A DNA stretch of 35,835 nt from NCBI GenBank assembly GCA_002706085.1, contig PAJO01000026.1, forward strand, positions 82,831 through 118,665, read 5' to 3'. The translations under genes and the position numbers were made by a program. This document shows positions 16,508 to 23,824 of this stretch, one piece after another. The notes under the pieces were generated by a model. That model searched no databases, was not told the DNA's origin, and saw only the letters and a program-made list of their open reading frames with translations. This DNA comes from Alcanivoracaceae bacterium. GTDB lineage: Bacteria > Pseudomonadota > Gammaproteobacteria > Pseudomonadales > Alcanivoracaceae. Numbering within the stretch: position 1 is the first letter of the stretch; every line of letters begins with the position of its first letter.

Positions 16508-17008
16508 ATGAAGAAGCAAATGCAACAGGGTTTCACCCTTATCGAACTGATGATCGTGGTTGCCATCATCGGTATTCTGGCTGCCGTAGCGATTCCGCAG
16601 TACCAGAACTATGTAGCCAAATCCCAGGTTAGTCGCGTGATGCAGGAGACTGGTGCTCTCAAAACTGTGATTGAGACTTGTCTGCTGAATGGCCAGACTG
16701 CTGCGGGTGAGTGTGAGCTTGGCTGGACTAACAGCAACTTGATTGGTGCTACTTATAACCCTCAAACCAACCTCACTGTTACCATTGCGGAGGATGCTAC
16801 TTCTGATTCCAGTATCGCCGCTACTTTTGGTGATACTGCGGCAGCAGCCATTGCCTCCCAGACTCTGACTTGGACTCGTACCGGTGCTGGGGTATGGTCT
16901 TGTACTACTAGTGTAGAAGTTAAGTATCAGCCGACTGGCTGTGGCTCTGCCGGTGGTTCTGACGGTGGTTCTGACGGTGGTTCTGACGGTGGTTCTGACG
17001 CAGGCTAA
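16508..17008 (+). CDS. pilA: Type IV major pilin PilA with a repetitive Gly-Gly-Ser-Asp tail
   Basis: This 166-residue prepilin forms the type IV pilus fibre. The short leader MKKQMQQG precedes the cleavage site Gly8/Phe9. The canonical hydrophobic helix [27 protein letters not shown] follows in two parts, with Glu13 (mature Glu5). Two disulfide pairs are likely: Cys58-Cys69 and Cys132-Cys145, the latter closing the C-terminal D-loop ([16 protein letters not shown]). Unusually, 21 residues extend past that last cysteine, mostly four copies of Gly-Gly-Ser-Asp (149-164) ending Ala-Gly. ATG 16508 has GGAG upstream and an appropriate leader. The gene is divergent from pilB and followed by a strong terminator. 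The tail may be surface-exposed and, being Ser-rich, a modification target; that is inference. Confidence 0.95.
   Translation: MKKQMQQGFTLIELMIVVAIIGILAAVAIPQYQNYVAKSQVSRVMQETGALKTVIETCLLNGQTAAGECELGWTNSNLIGATYNPQTNLTVTIAEDATSDSSIAATFGDTAAAAIASQTLTWTRTGAGVWSCTTSVEVKYQPTGCGSAGGSDGGSDGGSDGGSDAG
16952..16999 (+). repeat. Four perfect 12-bp tandem repeats in the 3' end of pilA
   Basis: GGTGGTTCTGAC occurs four times without a single mismatch, in frame, coding Gly-Gly-Ser-Asp each time. Perfect identity, including wobble bases, suggests recent expansion. Gain or loss of a unit keeps the reading frame, so tail length can vary. Confidence 0.97.
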
Positions 17009-17051
17009 CATGTGGTTATTTTAGCTACAGTTTAGACTGTAGGTACGATCG

Positions 17052-17084
17052 AAAAGCGAACTCCTTTGGGGGTTCGCTTTTTTT
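17052..17084 (+). terminator. Intrinsic terminator of pilA
   Basis: AAAAGCGAACTCC (17052-17064) pairs with GGGGTTCGCTTTT (17069-17081) with one G-T wobble and a short T-rich loop. A longer T-run follows to 17084. It lies 43 bases after the pilA stop and before the next plus-strand gene. Confidence 0.92.
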
Positions 17085-17150
17085 ATTTTGGCGAATGGGT
17101 TTCGGGCTCGGAGCTTTGCAGTTATCCAAAAACTAAAAATGGAGGGGCGA

Positions 17151-18329
17151 ATGAGGTTTTTGCGTATTTTTTCTCTCTTGCTAGGCCTGGGTGGGCCGGT
17201 ATTTTTTGGGGGTTTTTTGTGGATAGGGTACAAGCAAGAAACACTTAAAGCGATTTATCCGGTGGAAGCGTATCTGATTGGACAAAATGTGCGCTGTAGC
17301 GAGAATGCGCCTGTGTGGTTTTCGTCGCTGGCACGGGATGCTTTAAGTGTGCTCAAAGCCCTCTCAACGCAATTGGTGCTCATCGATCGTTATGGAAAAG
17401 TGTCACACTGCGAAACTGGGTGGGTGGGTAAGGGATTTGGGTTGGTTGCCCCTGAAACACGCTTTCGCTATGGGAGTTTAACAAAACCAATAACCTCCGC
17501 TCAGCTATTGGCGTTGGTCTCAAATCATCAACTTAGCTTAAATTCCTCGTTGCGCGCGATGCTTCTAGATGACCAGTCTTGGGGTGGAATCAAGAGGCCC
17601 TCAATCGCAGATGTAACCTTGCAAGAACTTCTTTCGCACCGATCGGGTCTGCTTTCTGATGGTGGGTTATTTTCACGGAAGCCTGGTGGGGCGTGGTGCC
17701 CTAACGACCTGAATAAATTGCTTAAACAAAAAGTGCATTTGCTGGAGAAGGCACGTTACTCTAACTTGGGTTATTGTTTGGCTGGTGCGATTATTGCTGA
17801 ATTGTCCGGTTCTCCGTATCAGAGAGTGGTAGATAAATCTTTCCATTTGCGGGAAAGGGGCATGTTGTTTGCTAAGCGGGGGTACTACGAAGACGAGGTG
17901 AGGTACGATTATCGGTTTAATGATTTTTATGGTGGGCTGGGAAGTGTGGAGTATGACTATGGAGCAATAGCTTCAACTGCTGGGTTAACAGGAAGTGCGT
18001 TAGCATATGCTAGATTGGTAAGGGATATTTTGGATGAGGAGTACGTTTCTTTGTGGTTATCTGGTTATGACTTTGATTCGTGTTCGGTGCAGGAACTAAG
18101 AAGCTGCTATGGGTTGGCTTTTTATTTTTATCATCCAAAAAAAAGGGAGGGGCTCCATGTTAAAGAAGGATACTTACCAGGGGCTGCATCATTTGTTGTT
18201 GTCAATGAAGATCATGAAGTGATGGTTTGGGTCGGCAACTCGGACACGGATAATGCTTATTCGGGTGCAGGGATAAAGAGTGTGCTGAATATGCTGCCTG
18301 CCGGGAGTTGGGCTGACGTTGGCGAATAA
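17151..18329 (+). CDS. Membrane-anchored serine hydrolase, beta-lactamase/DD-peptidase-like
   Basis: A 392-residue protein with an N-terminal hydrophobic segment (about residues 4-27; signal anchor or signal peptide), then a penicillin-binding-protein/class C beta-lactamase-like fold. The active-site motifs are visible: Ser109-x-x-Lys112 (GSLTKP), Tyr203-Ser-Asn205 (ARYSNLGYCLAG) and a KxG-like third motif, Lys338-Glu-Gly340 before YLPGA. It probably acts in the periplasm on a peptide or ester bond; the substrate is unknown. GGAGGGG at 17141-17147 fixes the start at 17151, while an in-frame upstream TTG lies by the pilA terminator and is unlikely. Base composition is more AT-rich than pilA or nadC and codon choice is looser, suggesting acquisition. 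It sits in the pilA-nadC gap, so a link to pilin is possible but not shown. Confidence 0.85.
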   Translation: MRFLRIFSLLLGLGGPVFFGGFLWIGYKQETLKAIYPVEAYLIGQNVRCSENAPVWFSSLARDALSVLKALSTQLVLIDRYGKVSHCETGWVGKGFGLVAPETRFRYGSLTKPITSAQLLALVSNHQLSLNSSLRAMLLDDQSWGGIKRPSIADVTLQELLSHRSGLLSDGGLFSRKPGGAWCPNDLNKLLKQKVHLLEKARYSNLGYCLAGAIIAELSGSPYQRVVDKSFHLRERGMLFAKRGYYEDEVRYDYRFNDFYGGLGSVEYDYGAIASTAGLTGSALAYARLVRDILDEEYVSLWLSGYDFDSCSVQELRSCYGLAFYFYHPKKREGLHVKEGYLPGAASFVVVNEDHEVMVWVGNSDTDNAYSGAGIKSVLNMLPAGSWADVGE

Positions 18330-18381
18330 TTTGGCCTTTTTGCCGCTGCCGTGCCCATCCCCGTGGTGTCGATTTTCGATT

Positions 18382-20166
18382 TTAAGGGCATTTGTGAGTA
18401 GGCAGTTTGATGGTTGTGAATTCGTCTTCTGTTTGCTTTAAAGAGTGATTTTTGTATATCTCAATGGATACCGTGTCGGGTTTTCTAGCGTCTTGACTTT
18501 CTGTGAATTTCCTGCAAACAAAATCAGCGTAGTTGCTAAATATTTTTCCTTTTTTCTCTGGACCGTAAGAAAAAAATACCCGGTTGAAAAGCTTTCTCCA
18601 GCGGTAGTTTTCAAAGTTTTCTCCTTCTTCTGTTGATGATGAGTGAGAAAGCTTATCGAATTTTCGATGTAGGAATTGGTAGTTGTCTCCGTTTGTCGTG
18701 GTCAGCGTGATTATCGGGTGAATGTCAGAAATCATAGGGTGAGGCGCGAACATATTCCAGCGTTGAGCTAGGCCTAGTTGGGACATTGCCCCAGTGGCAT
18801 GCTTTCCGAGAATTGCCCTTTTTTCTGGGGGGTAAAGTTGCTCGATGTTCCAAGTCAAGCATAGTGTGATGATCAGGAAAAGGAAGGCCTTGGTGGTAAG
18901 GTTTAATTTATTTTTTTTATGATGGAAAGGGAGTAGCATGGACGTCAGTCTTCCCAGTTTGTGCCTATTTTTACCAATTGCTTCGTAGGTAGCCTCGCCG
19001 ATTTTGAGCTTTCCTACCAAGTAACAGAGAAGCCATGCCGGTTTCATTAGAGGAGCTTGGCTGGTTATATAGATAAGCGCATCCCACTTCAAGAGAGTCT
19101 CGCCGGAGGGTTTGACGACAATCCAGCTGTTGCTTTCTTCTAGAATTGTTTTTGTGGCTGGATTGTTTTGGGCTGGAGATATCACTACTGCGCTTGGAAG
19201 GAAAAACTCTCTTATTATTAGGCAGGTTTTAAGGCAAAAGCCGCAATCTTTATCGTAGTAAATTTTTATGCTTTCTTGGTTTTTTCTCCAGTAAATTCTA
19301 GACGCTTTTCTCCATGCCTGTGAGGGTATGAATGTCATCAATGAGCTTAGACTTGCAAGCCAGAAGTGGCCGATATTAAGAAACAGCCGAAAACCAATAT
19401 GCATGAGGATAAGTAGAGAAAGGGTGATGCTTCTGACCTTGTTGTTTTTATCTGGGTAAAAAAGCAGAATAGGGGAGAGGAGCTCTATGTAGAATACAAA
19501 AAATGTTAAAAGGCTCAGTAGAGAGGGGAAGTTTCTTAGTATCTCGCCTGGTTTTGTGACAATTGAATCAATGTGGAGAGCCATGCTGACGGCTTGAGCT
19601 TCTGGAATCCAAGCGGGGGATGTTTTGAGTAGTGCGCCAATAAAATAGACATATAGAGTCTGCGCTAGTACTCCGGCTGTGGCGATTGAGAAATGGCTGT
19701 CGCTGGTCGAGCCGGAGTCTCGATTTAAGTTTAATGCTCCGTCAATAGAAAATCTCATACCTATAGGAAGGAATATGGCCCAGAATAGAAGGAGTTGAAG
19801 AAGTGTGTCGCCTCCCTGCAGAACTATGGGGTTGCGTCCAGAGAAAGAGAGGTAAATCAATAAGCAAACTGCTGCAGATAAACGAGATTTGTAGCCGATT
19901 AAAAGAGTTGTTGAGGATGTGATAAGTATTGTCCAAGCAATATATATCCAAGCCGGGTGCGTCAGTAGACTGAAGACCGATAACCGATGATTTGGAAAGT
20001 AATTCTGTAGGTCGGATAGAGGTAGTATCCCTTCTTCTGAATAAAATGCGGGTAAGTCAGGAAAAAATGTGATGGCTGAGTAAAAAATTGTAACGGCCAG
20101 CATTATCCTGAAAGCTGCTAGAGATCGGTAATCAATGGATAATGCGTGTGATATTTTAGGGTTCAC
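18382..20166 (-). CDS. HTTM (gamma-carboxylase-like) membrane protein with an inserted DCC (CxxC) domain
   Basis: A 594-residue polytopic protein. Residues 1 to about 290 resemble the HTTM domain related to vitamin K-dependent gamma-carboxylase: several hydrophobic spans, an early FRI...ITFFPDL segment, and GLAQRWNMFAPHP later near residue 464. Between spans, residues 300-410 form a DCC/DUF393-type thiol-redox domain with YDKDCGFC (Cys308-Gly-Phe-Cys311) and a trailing Cys315. A further span follows (about 426-440), and then a soluble C-terminal region to 594. Start is GTG at 20164-20166 with AGGA upstream. It is AT-rich like its convergent neighbour and probably acquired. Biochemical activity of bacterial HTTM-DCC proteins is not established to my knowledge; the CxxC suggests thiol-disulfide exchange. 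Confidence 0.8.
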   Translation of the reverse strand: MNPKISHALSIDYRSLAAFRIMLAVTIFYSAITFFPDLPAFYSEEGILPLSDLQNYFPNHRLSVFSLLTHPAWIYIAWTILITSSTTLLIGYKSRLSAAVCLLIYLSFSGRNPIVLQGGDTLLQLLLFWAIFLPIGMRFSIDGALNLNRDSGSTSDSHFSIATAGVLAQTLYVYFIGALLKTSPAWIPEAQAVSMALHIDSIVTKPGEILRNFPSLLSLLTFFVFYIELLSPILLFYPDKNNKVRSITLSLLILMHIGFRLFLNIGHFWLASLSSLMTFIPSQAWRKASRIYWRKNQESIKIYYDKDCGFCLKTCLIIREFFLPSAVVISPAQNNPATKTILEESNSWIVVKPSGETLLKWDALIYITSQAPLMKPAWLLCYLVGKLKIGEATYEAIGKNRHKLGRLTSMLLPFHHKKNKLNLTTKAFLFLIITLCLTWNIEQLYPPEKRAILGKHATGAMSQLGLAQRWNMFAPHPMISDIHPIITLTTTNGDNYQFLHRKFDKLSHSSSTEEGENFENYRWRKLFNRVFFSYGPEKKGKIFSNYADFVCRKFTESQDARKPDTVSIEIYKNHSLKQTEDEFTTIKLPTHKCP

Positions 20167-20265
20167 AAAGAAATTTCCTGTTTTTGTAATTTTATTCTAG
20201 GTTAAATGCTCGATATTTAGGTTGCTCTAGGCGCTCGAATGAGAGGGCTGGAGAGTCGAGCACTC

Positions 20266-20685
20266 TCAGCCCGTCTTGGTGGTCTGCAACATCCTTGCGC
20301 TGTACCGCAACAATTCTTCCAGGTGGCGAGTAATGATGCTGGTCACAATCGGCAGTTGTACCTTTTGATATTCATGCACGGCGATATTGCGAAAGCCCAC
20401 CATATTCTTCAGGGTGGTTCCCTGGTTTTCGTCCAGTTTGCCTGCTTGTACCAAAAGTGTGAAAACGTCCCGTGAGCTTTGGGGGACACCCAGCTGTTCA
20501 CGACGAATTATATGGGTGCCCATGTCCAGGGCGGCTTCGCAGGCGCGCTGGATATTGAGAATGGCAGCGTCCTGGCGGGTGAGGTCTGTGGCGAAGGTGG
20601 CAGTGTCTTTTTCGTATTCCTCTTTGGCTCGCTGGACGCAACGCTCGATGGTTGCTGCCTTGTTGACCAGTACATCATCCACCAT
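20266..20685 (-). CDS. hepT: HepT-like toxin (HEPN ribonuclease family, DUF86)
   Basis: A 139-residue, all-helical HEPN-type protein. The catalytic Rx4HxY motif is visible as RNIAVHEY near residues 100-107. In characterised HepT proteins the Arg and His form the RNase site, and the Tyr is the residue that the partner MntA AMPylates to silence the toxin. The gene is coded after mntA on the minus strand and overlaps it by 11 bases, so translation is coupled. The start is ATG at 20683-20685. It lies in the accessory block between pilA and nadC. The system assignment rests on both motif and pairing; activity is untested. Confidence 0.87.
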   Translation of the reverse strand: MVDDVLVNKAATIERCVQRAKEEYEKDTATFATDLTRQDAAILNIQRACEAALDMGTHIIRREQLGVPQSSRDVFTLLVQAGKLDENQGTTLKNMVGFRNIAVHEYQKVQLPIVTSIITRHLEELLRYSARMLQTTKTG

Positions 20686-21106
20686 AAACGGTTCCTCTTG
20701 CCTGGATGTCTTCCAGGATACCTTTTCGGGCTTCGTCCAGATGCAGTTTTTCGGTCAGCATGGCGGCTTCGAACAGATCGGTGTCGGTGCCGTGTGACCA
20801 CCAGCGTGTTCCCTGGGTGAGAATCTGGTGTTGCATGACGGTGCTGGTCGCACGCATGTCGAGCAAGTCCACCGGGCAATGGGTCTGGTCGGCGAGGTGG
20901 CCGGCTTGCTCCCAGAGTTGTACGGGGTCGGTATAGCCAGGGCGCAGGATGGCCAGATCGAGATCACTGTCGGAGCGATGGTGGCCGGCAATGCGACTGC
21001 CAAAGGCATACACGGCCATCAGGTCTGGCCAGCGTTGGCGAAGGGCATCGACAAGGAGGTCCGCTTGCATCTGAAGGCTCGTTGGAAGGTGTGAGGTTGT
21101 TGCCAT
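20675..21106 (-). CDS. mntA: MntA-like nucleotidyltransferase antitoxin
   Basis: A 143-residue minimal nucleotidyltransferase with the GSx10DxD signature (GSRIAGHHRSDSDLDLAI, near residues 38-55) and a third acidic site in CPVDLLD near residue 81. MntA antitoxins neutralise HepT by transferring AMP to its motif tyrosine. It precedes and overlaps hepT by 11 bases, the usual order with the antitoxin first. The start is chosen as ATG at 21104-21106; a GTG at 21116-21118 would add four residues and neither start has a strong ribosome-binding site. Composition is closer to the backbone than that of the two genes next door, so it may have arrived separately. Confidence 0.87.
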   Translation of the reverse strand: MATTSHLPTSLQMQADLLVDALRQRWPDLMAVYAFGSRIAGHHRSDSDLDLAILRPGYTDPVQLWEQAGHLADQTHCPVDLLDMRATSTVMQHQILTQGTRWWSHGTDTDLFEAAMLTEKLHLDEARKGILEDIQARGTVYGG

Positions 21107-21200
21107 TGAGATTACCACACAGTTTGGTGGTGTGCTGGGTCAAAGGGGCCTAATGGGTGACCCCGGGGGTGTTTGGGTAGGGCCGGGCGTTGTCTTGTTC

Positions 21201-21315
21201 GCTTGCAAGCAAGCTCCCACAGGGAACAAGTTCCCACTGCTGGCCAGGAGGGGTGGTTCCACCGCGAATAGAGGGAGGGCGCTGGTAATCGCGGTCGAAC
21301 GGCCGCTCCCACAGG
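21201..21315. repeat. REP-like hairpin and REP doublet between mntA and nadC
   Basis: GCTTG-CAAG-CAAGC (21201-21214) is a hairpin followed by TCCCAC. Then 21252-21315 holds GGTGG-TT-CCACC and, 28 bases on, GCGGTCG-AA-CGGCCGC ending in CTCCCAC. This pairing matches the element at 22371-22435 unit for unit. The 235-base gap has no gene. Confidence 0.7.
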
Positions 21316-21341
21316 GGCAAGGGGCATTGGCGAAGCCAGGG

Positions 21342-22184
21342 TCAGGGCTGTAGCCGCAAAGAGAGATCCACCGCCTGAACATGCTTTGTCAGTGCGCCGG
21401 AGGACAGGAACCAGTCACGGCCGGCGGGCAAGCCCCCGGCGTTCTCCACTGTCAGGTTGCCAGACACTTCCAGTGCAGATGATGTGGCCATTTGGGCTGC
21501 CTGGGCCAGCATCTGGGCACTGAAATTGTCCAGCATGATCTGGTCCGGCTTTAGCTCGGCGGCTTCCTGCAACTCTTCCAGTGTTTCCACTTCTACAATG
21601 ATTTTCTTGTCTGGTGACAGTGCCCGTGCCCGTTCGATGGCAGCGGTGATGCCACCGCAGGCGGTGACGTGGTTTTCCTTGATCAGAAAGGCGTCATACA
21701 GGCCAATGCGGTGGTTATCGCAGCCGCCGCACAGCACGGCGTACTTCTGGGCGGCGCGAAGACCGGGAAGGGTCTTGCGGGTGTCCAGAATGGTGACCCG
21801 GGTGCCAGCGACGGCATCCGCGTAGCGGCGTGCGGCGGTGGCGGTGCCCATCAGGGTCTGCAGGAAATTCAGGGCGGTGCGCTCACCGGTAAGGATCTGG
21901 CGGGTATTGCCGCTGAGAGTGCACAGGGCGGTGTCAGGAGTGAGACGGTCACCGTCGGTCACGTGCCATTGGATTTGAACGTCACCCAGTTGGCGGAACA
22001 CCTCATCAGCCCAGGCGGAGCCACACATGACGGCGCTTTCTCGTGTGATGATGGTGGCTTCACTGGTGCTGTCATCGTCGATCAGTTGGGCGGTGATGTC
22101 CCCTTCGCGAATGTCTTCTTCCAGCGCAAAGGCCACATTTCGGGCGATGTCATCACGGAGGTATTCGGGCAGGGGTTGGGTCAT
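21342..22184 (-). CDS. nadC: Nicotinate-nucleotide pyrophosphorylase (carboxylating), NadC
   Basis: This enzyme converts quinolinate and PRPP to nicotinate mononucleotide in de novo NAD synthesis. The start at 22182-22184 (MTQPLPEYL) gives 280 residues, the usual length; a longer open frame upstream is coded by repeats. Family signatures include LEEDIREGDIT near residue 21, LNFLQTLMGTATAARRYADAV around 105-125, ILDTRKTLPGLRAAQKYAVLCGGCDNHRIGL near 132 and ENHVTACGGI near 168. EVETLEELQEA and LDNFSA follow. The gene is flanked on both sides by REP doublets of the same family. Its position beyond the pilin locus matches E. coli (ppdD-nadC) and pseudomonads (pilA-nadC). Confidence 0.96.
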   Translation of the reverse strand: MTQPLPEYLRDDIARNVAFALEEDIREGDITAQLIDDDSTSEATIITRESAVMCGSAWADEVFRQLGDVQIQWHVTDGDRLTPDTALCTLSGNTRQILTGERTALNFLQTLMGTATAARRYADAVAGTRVTILDTRKTLPGLRAAQKYAVLCGGCDNHRIGLYDAFLIKENHVTACGGITAAIERARALSPDKKIIVEVETLEELQEAAELKPDQIMLDNFSAQMLAQAAQMATSSALEVSGNLTVENAGGLPAGRDWFLSSGALTKHVQAVDLSLRLQP

Positions 22185-22218
22185 GGCGGCGTGTCTCTCG
22201 GGGTTGGCATAAAAAGCG

Positions 22219-22256
22219 GCCCTCTCCCTGTCCCTCTTCAGTACACCGGAGAGGGG
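22219..22256. repeat. Solo CCCTCTCCC/GGGAGAGGG-type repeat upstream of nadC
   Basis: Bases 22219-22237 (GCCCTCTCCCTGTCCCTCT) are identical over 19 bases to 30611-30629 at the aceE-DUF559 junction. They are followed by a diverged loop and GGAGAGGGG. It is a single, decayed copy of the repeat that forms a doublet beside the DUF559 gene. It lies within the 308-base nadC-symporter gap, which otherwise holds only repeats. Confidence 0.8.
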
Positions 22257-22370
22257 CCCTCCAGCAAGCAAGGGCGTGTTCGTTGCTGGGGGCAAGGGCG
22301 CGGCGGTGAGGATACCAGTGACGGGCGCGGGTGTTAATCGGCTTTGTCTGGTGGTGTGTCTGAGCTGTTG

Positions 22371-22481
22371 TGGTAGCGGTGGTTTCACCGCGAAGAGCGC
22401 CAAGCGTATCGTGGTCGAACGACCACTCCCACAGGAGCGAGGGGCGATTTAGCGTCGGACGTCCGACTTCAGGCGTCCGAC
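22371..22481. repeat. REP doublet plus four-unit GTCNGAC heptad module, upstream of nadC
   Basis: Hairpins GCGGTG-GTTT-CACCGC (22376-22391) and GTGGTCG-AA-CGACCAC (22411-22426) form a doublet related to 21252-21315. Immediately beyond, 22454-22481 reads GTCGGAC, GTCCGAC, TTCAGGC, GTCCGAC. This is the same four-unit order as 1674-1701, with a perfect 14-bp palindrome at its start. Confidence 0.8.
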
Positions 22482-22492
22482 GGGGCCTGCTC

Positions 22493-23824
22493 TTACCGTT
22501 TGGCAAAGAACTCCCGGCTGAGCTGAACCACAATGGGGGACAGTAACAGCAGTGCGATCAGGTTGGGGATCGCCATCAGGATATTCATGATGTCGGCCAG
22601 CGCCCAGACGAAGTTGAGGCTGACCATGGCGCCAAGCGGCACGGCGATAACCCAGACGACCCGGAACGGCATAACGGCCTTGGGGCCGAACAGGAACTGG
22701 GTGCAGCGCTCACTATAAAGACTCCAGCCCAACAGGGTGGTGAAGGCAAAGATGGCAAGGCTGCAGGCCACAATGGCATTGCCAACATCGCCAAAGGTGG
22801 CAGAAAACGCCATGGCCGAGAGTGGAGCCCCCTCTGCACCACTGGTCCATACCCCGGTGGAGACGATGGCGAGGCCGGTGATAGAACAGACGATGATGGT
22901 ATCGATAAAGGTGCCCAGCATGGCGATGGAGCCTTGGCGGGCCGGGTGATCGGTGTTGGCAGAGGCGTGGGCGATGGGCGCGCTGCCAAGGCCGGCTTCA
23001 TTGGAGAAAATACCCCGGGCAACTCCGAAGCGAATCGCTTCTTTCACCAGTGCACCGGCGAACCCGCCTGCCGCGGCTGTCCCGGTAAATGCGCTTTCGA
23101 AGCAGAGCGCCAGGGCATCAGGGATGGCGCTGGCGTGGTCCACCAGCACGATCAGGCCTGCCAGCAGGTAGGCCAGTGCCATGAAAGGCACGATGAAGGT
23201 GGCCACCGTGGCGATCCGTTTCATGCCGCCCAGGACGACCAAGCCGACCAGCACGGCCAGAGTGACACCGGTGACCCAGGTGGGCAGGCCAAAGCTGTCA
23301 CTTAACCCGTGTGCCACCGAGTTCGCTTGCACACTGTTGCCAATGCCGAAGCCTGCCAGCATGCCGAACACCGCAAAGGCCAGGGCCATCCAGCGCCAGT
23401 TTCGGCCGAGACCATTCTGAATGTAGTACATGGGGCCGCCGACATATTGGCCGGCAGCGTCTTTTTCGCGGTAATGCACGGCCAGTACGGCTTCCGCGTA
23501 TTTGGTGGCCATGCCGACCAGGGCGATCAGCCACATCCAGACCAGTGCGCCCGGGCCGCCAGAGTGGATAGCGGTGGCAACCCCGACAATATTGCCGGTG
23601 CCGATGGTGGCAGAGAGAGAGGTGGCCAGTGCGGCACTGGCACCAATGGTGCCAACCCCTGTCTGGGGGCCAAACATCTGGCGAAAACCAAAGCCCAGCT
23701 GGCGCAGGGGAAGGAAGCGAAGAACCAGTGTCAGGTAGATGCCGGTGCCGGCGATGAGGATGAGTGCCGGCCATCCCCACAAAATACCACTTATCTGTTT
23801 GAGAATTGTAACTGCTGCATCCAT
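22493..23824 (-). CDS. Alanine/glycine:cation symporter family (AGCS) transporter
   Basis: A 443-residue inner-membrane protein with about ten or eleven hydrophobic segments. The AGCS signature region is clear: SLSATIGTGNIVGVATAIHSGGPGALVWMW near residues 70-100 in two stretches, followed by KYAEAVLAVHYR and GGPMYYIQNGLG. The central FSNEAGLGSAPIAHA motif near residue 271 is also typical. Members take up alanine or glycine with sodium (or protons). Substrate cannot be fixed by eye, so I give no symbol. No glycine riboswitch was recognised upstream. It lies between nadC and DUF1631, transcribed away from the latter. Confidence 0.93.
   Translation of the reverse strand: MDAAVTILKQISGILWGWPALILIAGTGIYLTLVLRFLPLRQLGFGFRQMFGPQTGVGTIGASAALATSLSATIGTGNIVGVATAIHSGGPGALVWMWLIALVGMATKYAEAVLAVHYREKDAAGQYVGGPMYYIQNGLGRNWRWMALAFAVFGMLAGFGIGNSVQANSVAHGLSDSFGLPTWVTGVTLAVLVGLVVLGGMKRIATVATFIVPFMALAYLLAGLIVLVDHASAIPDALALCFESAFTGTAAAGGFAGALVKEAIRFGVARGIFSNEAGLGSAPIAHASANTDHPARQGSIAMLGTFIDTIIVCSITGLAIVSTGVWTSGAEGAPLSAMAFSATFGDVGNAIVACSLAIFAFTTLLGWSLYSERCTQFLFGPKAVMPFRVVWVIAVPLGAMVSLNFVWALADIMNILMAIPNLIALLLLSPIVVQLSREFFAKR

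Noticed and set aside
17009-17150. tRNA gene after pilA, as in P. aeruginosa
   Set aside because: Only a terminator and a short AT-rich leader are present; no cloverleaf arms or TpsiC-like box were seen.
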